Origin: UBA4416 sp044340865
GTDB taxonomy: Bacteria; Bacteroidota; Bacteroidia; B-17B0; Aurantibacillaceae
Direction of reading: 5' to 3'
NCBI GenBank assembly: GCA_044340865.1
Contig: JBIISW010000031.1
Span: forward strand, 1 to 19,863
DNA length: 19,863 nucleotides
Below, in pieces: positions 14,801 to 19,863 of this stretch (position 1 is its first letter; every line of letters begins with the position of its first letter). Under the pieces are notes generated by a model that saw only the letters and a program-made list of their open reading frames with translations, was not told where the DNA came from and did not search any database. Both the position numbers and the translations under genes were made by a program.

Positions 14801-15651
14801 AAATAGTTGAATGTCCACGCGATGCCATGCAAGGTATCAAAGAGTTTATACCAAGCGATATTAAAGCAACGTATATAAATTCTTTATTGAAAGTTGGTTT
14901 TGATACCATTGATTTTGGTAGTTTTGTTTCACCAAAAGCGATTCCTCAGTTAGTTGATACAGCGGAAGTTTTAAATCAATTAAATTTATCAGCTACAAAA
15001 AGTAAATTACTTGCAATTGTTGCAAATCAGAGAGGAGCAGAAGACGCGTGTCATTTTCAAGAAATAAATTATTTAGGTTTTCCATTTTCAATTTCAGAAA
15101 CCTTTCAGCAACGCAACGCTAATTCAAGTATTGCTGAGTCTCTTATTAGAGTAGAGGAAATTCAAAATTTATGTATAAATCATAATAAGGAGTTGGTTGT
15201 TTATATTTCAATGGCGTTTGGAAATCCTTATGGCGATATTTGGAATAGTGATATTGTAATCAATTGGACTAAAAAATTGAGTGATTTAGGTATAAAAATA
15301 ATTGCCTTATCTGATACAATCGGTGTTTCAAATTCTGAAAATATTAATTATTTGTTTTCTAATATTATACCTGAATTTAAAAATGTAGAAATTGGAGCTC
15401 ACTTACATTCCACAAAAGAAAAAGCGTCTGAAAAAATTCATGCCGCCTATTCAAGCGGATGCAAAAGATTTGATGTTGCTATACATGGTTTTGGAGGCTG
15501 TCCGATGGCAACAGATGATTTAACTGGGAATTTGGCCACTGAAGATTTAGAAGCCTATTTTATTAAAAACCATATTGATTTGAATCTTAATGCTAATTTT
15601 TTAAAAGAGTCTTATGAATTAAGTTGGACTATTTTTAATAAATATCACTAA
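14797..15651 (+). CDS. HMG-CoA lyase-like enzyme (DRE-TIM metallolyase) with altered active site
   Basis: The TIM-barrel fold and motifs match hydroxymethylglutaryl-CoA lyase, which splits HMG-CoA into acetyl-CoA and acetoacetate at the end of leucine breakdown. Kept residues are R8-D9, D173 (SDTIGV), metal-binding H202 and H204 (AHLHST), C235 (GGCPMA) and N245 (GNLATED). Compared with the human enzyme, the opening reads VECPRDAMQGIK instead of VEVGPRDGLQNEK, and the catalytic Glu of VIEVTSFVSPK is Asp39 (TIDFGSFVSPK). At 284 residues the length is normal. It is coupled to pyrD by ATGA, has no leucine-pathway neighbour here, and its stop overlaps that of bioA. A related acyl-CoA or 2-hydroxyacid substrate is possible. 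Confidence 0.82.
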   Translation: MKIVECPRDAMQGIKEFIPSDIKATYINSLLKVGFDTIDFGSFVSPKAIPQLVDTAEVLNQLNLSATKSKLLAIVANQRGAEDACHFQEINYLGFPFSISETFQQRNANSSIAESLIRVEEIQNLCINHNKELVVYISMAFGNPYGDIWNSDIVINWTKKLSDLGIKIIALSDTIGVSNSENINYLFSNIIPEFKNVEIGAHLHSTKEKASEKIHAAYSSGCKRFDVAIHGFGGCPMATDDLTGNLATEDLEAYFIKNHIDLNLNANFLKESYELSWTIFNKYH

Positions 15652-16928
15652 GCCAAATTGTCTAAAAACAGTTCAGTAACCTTGTAAACATTTTCTAGTT
15701 CTTGTTTTGTAATACAATAAGGAGGAATAAAGTATAAAATATTTCCAAGAGGTCGAACAATAATATTATGTTCCAAAAAGAATGTTGCTATATTTTCTGA
15801 TGCGTTATTAAGATAATGTGTATGATCAGGAGTTTTAAATTCTAATGCTAAAATAGTTCCTAAGCAACGTATATCAATGAGTTTGGAATGTGCTTTATGC
15901 TTTTCTAAAAACTGTAGATGTAAATTGGAAATTAATAAAATTTGTTTCCATGTTTCTTCAAGTTCCATTAAGTCTAAACTAGCTAATGCAGCTGAACAAG
16001 ATGTTGGATTGGCTGTATAACTATGGCCATGAAAAAATGTTTTTGTTTTATCATCGCTCACACACGAATCATAAATAAACTGCGCACAACTTGTTACACC
16101 CATTGGCATATAGCCTCCGGTTAATCCTTTCGATAAACAGATAATATCAGCCTTATGTGTTAAATAATCATTTGCGAAAAACTTACCCGTTCTTCCAAAC
16201 CCAGTCATTACTTCGTCGGCAATAGTTATGATGTTATTTTTATGACAGATAGAAATTAATTCATCTAAATGGGTTGCCTCATACATTACCATTCCTGCTG
16301 CCCCTTGCACTAATGGTTCAAAAATAAAACCTGCAATATCATTATGATTCGTAAACCATAGTTGTAAAGTTTCTTTTAATTGCTCAATATTTTCTTTAGT
16401 TGGAACAGGAATATGAATAACATCAAACAATAAATTTTCAAAAGCGTTATTAAACACATTTCGAGCACCAACACTCATTCCTCCAAACGTGTCTCCATGA
16501 TAAGCATTTTCAAAAGCAATGAATTTTTTTTTCGATTGACCGTTATTATGCCAATACTGTAAAGTCATTTTAAGTGCCACTTCTACTGCTGTTGAGCCGT
16601 TGTCTGAGTAAAATATTTTCGACTGATTGTTTGGTAAATGCTCAATCAAACGTTTTGCTAATTCTACAGCAGGAGCGTGCGTAAATGAACTAAAAATGGC
16701 ATGCTCTAATTGAAATAACTGTTCTGATACTTTTTGGGAAATATATGGATGACAATGTCCATGTAAATTTACCCACCAAGATGAAATTCCATCTAACAAT
16801 TTGTTTCCATTTTCATCAATAAAAAAAGCACCTTCACCTCTTACTAGTTCAATTGGTAAATCAGCATATTTAAGATGTGTAAATGGATGCCAAACATACT
16901 GTTGGTCGTTATTTCGAACGTCTGACAA
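15648..16928 (-). CDS. bioA: Adenosylmethionine-8-amino-7-oxononanoate aminotransferase
   Basis: This PLP enzyme of biotin synthesis converts 7-keto-8-aminopelargonate to 7,8-diaminopelargonate, using SAM as amino donor. BioA hallmarks are VWHPFTH (12-18), DGISSWWVNLHGHCHP (46-61), the PLP-phosphate GS (111-112), NAYHGDTFGGMSVG (141-154), DEVMTGFGRTG (238-248) and Schiff-base K267 in CLSKGLTGGYMPM. Its 426 residues are complete. The start is a TTG at 16928. No ATG lies between it and the in-frame stop upstream, and later starts would remove the conserved N-terminal WHPFT. It begins four bases after the purC stop, so the two are co-transcribed and may be coupled. Its TAG shares bases with the TAA of the convergent lyase gene. 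Confidence 0.94.
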   Translation of the reverse strand: MSDVRNNDQQYVWHPFTHLKYADLPIELVRGEGAFFIDENGNKLLDGISSWWVNLHGHCHPYISQKVSEQLFQLEHAIFSSFTHAPAVELAKRLIEHLPNNQSKIFYSDNGSTAVEVALKMTLQYWHNNGQSKKKFIAFENAYHGDTFGGMSVGARNVFNNAFENLLFDVIHIPVPTKENIEQLKETLQLWFTNHNDIAGFIFEPLVQGAAGMVMYEATHLDELISICHKNNIITIADEVMTGFGRTGKFFANDYLTHKADIICLSKGLTGGYMPMGVTSCAQFIYDSCVSDDKTKTFFHGHSYTANPTSCSAALASLDLMELEETWKQILLISNLHLQFLEKHKAHSKLIDIRCLGTILALEFKTPDHTHYLNNASENIATFFLEHNIIVRPLGNILYFIPPYCITKQELENVYKVTELFLDNLA

Positions 16929-16932
16929 AATA

Positions 16933-17883
16933 TTAAATGGAAGCTAAAGCTTGTAAAACATTTTCTTCCACACGTTTTGACAAATTATCAGTTGGGTGTT
17001 TAATAAATTTATCTCCAGTTACTTTTTCGTAAAGTTCGATGTAGCGTTCTGATATTTCTTGAATCCAAGCATCACTCATTTCTGGTATTTGCTGACCATC
17101 TTTTCCTTGAAATCCATTTTCAATTAACCAGCGGCGTACAAATTCTTTACTCAATTGTTTTTGCTCTTCGTTTTTATCTTGTCTTTCTTGATAACCTTCT
17201 AAATAAAAATAACGTGAAGAATCTGGTGTGTGTATTTCGTCCATTAAATATATTTTTCCATCAAACAATCCAAATTCATATTTTGTATCAACTAAAATAA
17301 GCCCCATACTTTCAGCAATTTCTTGTCCGCGGGCATATAATTTTCTAGTATAATCTTCTAATTGAATATAGTGATCTTCTTTAACAATGCCTTGTTTTAA
17401 TATTTCTTCACGACTTATATCCTCATCATGCCCCACAGAGGCTTTAGTTGTTGGTGTAATGATCGGTTCAGGTAACCTGTCATTTTCTTTTAATCCTTCT
17501 GGTAAAATGACACCGCATAAAGTACGAATACCGCTATTATAAGTTCTAGCAGCGTGACCAGCTAAATATCCTCTAATGACCATTTCTACTTTAAATGGTT
17601 CACACATTTTTCCGATGGTTACAACTGGATCGGGCGAGTTTATAACCCAATTAGGTACAATGTCTTTTGTTGCATTTAAAAATTTTGCGGCTATTTGATT
17701 TAAAACTTGTCCTTTATATGGAATTCCTTTAGGTAATACAACATCAAACGCACTGATACGATCACTTGCAATCATTACTAATACATCCTTACTAATTGTA
17801 TAAACATCTCTTACTTTTCCTTTATAAAATTTAGTTTGATTTGGAAAATTAAACGTTGTGCTTGTTAAAGATTGAGTGTTCAT
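16933..17883 (-). CDS. purC: Phosphoribosylaminoimidazole-succinocarboxamide (SAICAR) synthase
   Basis: This cytoplasmic enzyme joins aspartate to CAIR with ATP in purine synthesis. Visible motifs are FYKGKVRDVY (19-28), ASDRISAFDVVLPKGIPYKG (39-58), EMVIRGYLAGHAARTYN (100-116) and the substrate loop ITPTTKASVGHDEDIS (142-157), followed by LVDTKYEFG and DEIHTPDSSRY (215-225). At 316 residues it is the longer yeast-like form rather than the ~240-residue E. coli type. The ATG at 17883 follows an exact -7 promoter box by 13 nt. bioA comes four bases after the stop. The pairing mixes purine and biotin synthesis and gives no obvious pathway link. Confidence 0.95.
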   Translation of the reverse strand: MNTQSLTSTTFNFPNQTKFYKGKVRDVYTISKDVLVMIASDRISAFDVVLPKGIPYKGQVLNQIAAKFLNATKDIVPNWVINSPDPVVTIGKMCEPFKVEMVIRGYLAGHAARTYNSGIRTLCGVILPEGLKENDRLPEPIITPTTKASVGHDEDISREEILKQGIVKEDHYIQLEDYTRKLYARGQEIAESMGLILVDTKYEFGLFDGKIYLMDEIHTPDSSRYFYLEGYQERQDKNEEQKQLSKEFVRRWLIENGFQGKDGQQIPEMSDAWIQEISERYIELYEKVTGDKFIKHPTDNLSKRVEENVLQALASI

Positions 17884-17896
17884 TATATTTTTTTTT

Positions 17897-17904
17897 CAAA
17901 GATA
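17897..17904 (-). promoter_or_regulatory. Promoter -7 box of purC-bioA
   Basis: TATCTTTG on the minus strand fits TAnnTTTG exactly. Only 13 nt separate it from the purC ATG, predicting a leader of about 6 nt. It falls in the 52-bp gap after the Wzy-like gene, so purC-bioA can be transcribed independently of that gene. No purine-type operator or riboswitch fits in this gap. Confidence 0.5.
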
Positions 17905-17935
17905 CTAAAATTGAAATTAATTTTAAATGATTACT

Positions 17936-19285
17936 CTATTTATGTTCGGAAACAACAAATTCATTTTCAATATTTTTCATTTTCAATGATTCATTAGCTT
18001 GATAGGCATAATAATACAACCACATGTAGGCCATAAAACCACCGAAAGTATAATTACCCTGCCTGATTAATTGAAGTAAAATAATTACTAAGACCGCATT
18101 TGAAATTAACCAAATGTGCATAGATTCGGTATCTTTTTCAGTATTTTCAGTTCGTTTTACGTAATTATTTCTAATAAATAGTATAATAAAAATAAGTCCG
18201 AAAAGTCCGGTTTCTGAGATAATACGTAATAGCATAGAGTTGGCATCCGTGTTATTATTTCTGTATTTGTCACCCATAAATGCGTTTAAGTTGTATTTTT
18301 CAAATGCAAATTGATGAGACCCCAGGCCAGTTCCAAAAAACGGATTTTTATAGAAATTTGTTTTTGTTATTACAAAATTATTGTATTGAACAAAACTTGA
18401 CCCATGTACTTTTCCTAAAATATTAACTTTGGATTTATTTTGACTCAGAAATCCTCCTTTAGTTTCATTTGTACCTTGATTTTCTAAAATACCATCAATG
18501 TATAAAGCTGTAAAACCATCATATCTTTCTTTAAATTCAGGCACATTATTGTAAATGAAACTAAATATTACTAAAAAAATTGGAATACTAAATAAGATAT
18601 ATCTAACTAATCCATAATTATATAACATTAATAAAATTACAATTAAAATACTTAAATAAGCTAATGAAGAAAAGGTTAGTAAGTATGCAATAGAAATAAT
18701 GATTGCTTTTTTTCGATTTATGAAATAAGTTTTATTAAAAAATAAATTGTAGACACTTATAAAAAAGGCTGGACCTACTGTAGATGCGAAGTAAGAAGGC
18801 TCACAGAAAATACTGTTTACCCTAATTCCAAAACCTCCCTTAATTACTCCCCATTTATTTAACCCCATCGCACTAAAATCATAACCAAACCTGAAACCAA
18901 CTAAATAAGAAGTTAACTGAATTAATCCAATAATAGAGACTATTACACACCATTCCATATAGGTTTGAAAGAATCTTTTAATATCTTTTTCGTAATATTC
19001 AAACACGTAATAAAAAAAAGTGACACTTATTAATATGCTACTAAATATTTTTATAAAACTCCCGAATGTATTGTTATCATAAAAAATGTTTATTAAACCA
19101 AAGATTAATAATGGAATAAATAAGTAAAGGATTTTTGTAGGAAACTTGTATTTAAAAATAAAAATAAATAAAAGTAGGACAAGAGGTATGTAGTTTACAT
19201 AAAATTCGAAAGGTTGCGTAAATAATACATAGGAGCTGAAAAATAGTATGGAGAAAATTCCAAAATCAATAATTTTACTAAGCAT
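17936..19285 (-). CDS. O-antigen ligase/polymerase family (Wzy-like) multi-pass membrane protein
   Basis: The 449-residue protein has about ten hydrophobic helices, for example residues 8-23, 33-45, 53-68, 78-95, 112-130, 165-183, 193-222, 228-246, 358-372 and 392-407. A large loop faces the periplasm at about 247-357. Family marks are R155 with SIFCEPSYFAS (158-168), LTFSSLAYLS (203-212) and FFGTGLGSHQFAF (316-328), followed by NSMLLRIISETGLFGLI (349-365). These match the O-antigen ligase/polymerase domain that joins undecaprenyl-linked sugar units or transfers them to an acceptor. Polymerase and ligase cannot be told apart by sequence alone. No glycosyltransferases or Wzx lie nearby, so it is an orphan here. 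It carries its own promoter. Confidence 0.82.
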   Translation of the reverse strand: MLSKIIDFGIFSILFFSSYVLFTQPFEFYVNYIPLVLLLFIFIFKYKFPTKILYLFIPLLIFGLINIFYDNNTFGSFIKIFSSILISVTFFYYVFEYYEKDIKRFFQTYMEWCVIVSIIGLIQLTSYLVGFRFGYDFSAMGLNKWGVIKGGFGIRVNSIFCEPSYFASTVGPAFFISVYNLFFNKTYFINRKKAIIISIAYLLTFSSLAYLSILIVILLMLYNYGLVRYILFSIPIFLVIFSFIYNNVPEFKERYDGFTALYIDGILENQGTNETKGGFLSQNKSKVNILGKVHGSSFVQYNNFVITKTNFYKNPFFGTGLGSHQFAFEKYNLNAFMGDKYRNNNTDANSMLLRIISETGLFGLIFIILFIRNNYVKRTENTEKDTESMHIWLISNAVLVIILLQLIRQGNYTFGGFMAYMWLYYYAYQANESLKMKNIENEFVVSEHK

Positions 19286-19325
19286 GTTTAAATGTAATCA
19301 TTTTATTAATTCAATCTAAAAACAG

Positions 19326-19333
19326 CAAAATTA
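19326..19333 (-). promoter_or_regulatory. Promoter -7 box of the Wzy-like gene
   Basis: TAATTTTG on the minus strand fits TAnnTTTG exactly, about 40 nt before the ATG at 19285. It lies inside the 131-bp gap after the T9SS cargo gene, so the Wzy-like gene can be transcribed on its own. Confidence 0.45.
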
Positions 19334-19416
19334 TTTCAAATATTCATAAAATAATTTTAAGTCTTTTTAAGAGATATAATTGATTTAATAAATTTATTTT
19401 TCAATAAATGGATCAT

Positions 19417-19863
19417 TTATTTATTGTTAGAAAGTAGAGTCAAATGTCCTGTTTTAGTTATCTTTCGCCCTTCATTAGTTATCACTATCACACTAAATAC
19501 ATAAACCCCTTGTTCACATATTTTTCCTTTACATTTTCCATCCCATCCTAAAACATCATCATGGCTTTTAAAGATTTCAACTCCCCATCTATCAAAGATG
19601 CTTAGTTTAATTGATTTTAGGCCATAACCAACTGGAATAAATAGTTCATTGTCTTGGTCGCCATTTGGTGTAAATGCGTTTGGTATATATAAACCATAAT
19701 CATTCGTTACATTGATACATACTTCATCATAAGCCACACATTGATGATTATTTTCTCCTTTTAAGATATAACAGGTTGTAACTTTTGGTGCCACTTCTAC
19801 TGTTGAACAAATATTACAATTTAATACACTGCCTACAGGATTTAGAAAACCAAAGTTTGTAAT
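19417..19863 (-). CDS. C-terminus of a large secreted protein with T9SS type B sorting domain, cut by window edge
   Basis: The frame is open from the window edge at 19863 to TAA at 19417, giving 148 C-terminal residues with no start. A GTG at 19794 is internal and not a start, because the frame continues upstream without interruption. The last ~85 residues are the gliding-motility-associated C-terminal (CHU_C, type B) sorting domain: YIPNAFTPNGDQDNELFIP, then LSIFDRWGVEIFKS, GWDGKCKGK, CEQGVYVFSV and the final KTGHLTLL. This domain sends cargo through the type IX secretion system. The part before it (NCNICSTVEVAPKV ... VCINV) is Cys-containing and probably the end of an Ig/PKD-like repeat. 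The nature of the rest of the protein is outside the window. Confidence 0.9.
   Translation of the reverse strand: MTNFGFLNPVGSVLNCNICSTVEVAPKVTTCYILKGENNHQCVAYDEVCINVTNDYGLYIPNAFTPNGDQDNELFIPVGYGLKSIKLSIFDRWGVEIFKSHDDVLGWDGKCKGKICEQGVYVFSVIVITNEGRKITKTGHLTLLSNNK

Noticed and set aside
17884..17935. Possible riboswitch or biotin/purine operator before purC-bioA
   Set aside because: The gap is only 52 bp and the promoter sits 13 nt from the ATG, leaving no room for an aptamer; no BirA-type palindrome is seen.
19403..19421. Hairpin AATAAATG-GAT-CATTTATT at the end of the T9SS cargo gene
   Set aside because: The stem is nearly all A/T, overlaps the stop codon and is not followed by a T run in the gene's direction.
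19792..19794. GTG as start of a 125-aa protein at the right edge
   Set aside because: The frame runs on to the window edge without a stop, and the sorting domain always ends a larger secreted protein.
1..19863. Mobile element, prophage or defence island
   Set aside because: No transposase, integrase, terminal inverted repeats, tRNA attachment sites or defence-type domains were found.

Overview
This AT-rich window comes from a member of the Bacteroidota. The evidence is a T9SS type B (gliding-motility-type) C-terminal sorting domain at the right edge, a Bacteroidota-style LptD, S8 protease and Wzy-like protein, very weak Shine-Dalgarno signals, and several perfect copies of the Bacteroidota -7 promoter element TAnnTTTG close to start codons. 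Flavobacteriales or a relative is a reasonable guess, but the genus cannot be read from the sequence. Nearly all of the window is chromosomal housekeeping and envelope genes. I see no insertion sequence, phage, tRNA, rRNA or CRISPR array.

Layout: (1) 1-4581, minus strand: an S8 protease N-terminus cut by the left edge, a cystathionine beta-synthase, and LptD. (2) 4635-6236, plus: a secreted N-acetylmuramoyl-L-alanine amidase with TPR-like and SPOR-like tails, divergent from lptD. (3) 6255-9220, minus: a compact group of mtgA, a lipoprotein serine hydrolase and two proteins of unknown function. (4) 9299-11354, plus: a TlpA-type thioredoxin and a phosphohexomutase, closed by a perfect hairpin terminator. 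(5) 11406-12651, minus: a DUF1415 protein and an M24 metallopeptidase. (6) 12695-13177, plus: RNase HI, followed by a possible tiny membrane ORF and a second bidirectional terminator. (7) 13345-13614, minus: a small Ala-rich lipoprotein. (8) 13763-15651, plus: pyrD and a divergent HMG-CoA-lyase-like gene, translationally coupled. (9) 15648-19863, minus: bioA and purC in tight tandem, an O-antigen ligase/polymerase-like membrane protein, and the C-terminus of a T9SS cargo protein.

Three groups act on the envelope: LptD with the amidase (outer membrane and peptidoglycan), MtgA with the serine hydrolase (glycan polymerisation and a penicillin-binding-protein-like hydrolase), and the Wzy-like protein with the T9SS cargo protein. 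The rest is central metabolism: pyrimidine, purine, biotin, sulfur amino acids and sugar phosphates.

I did not find a clear new multi-gene system. The best second-look items are: an lptD reading frame that seems to begin at a non-ATG codon; promoters so close to start codons that the mRNAs should be leaderless or nearly so; a 19-bp perfect palindrome between the small lipoprotein and pyrD; an HMG-CoA lyase homologue with altered active-site positions; and the two uncharacterised proteins behind mtgA. Intergenic stretches are all under 300 bp.
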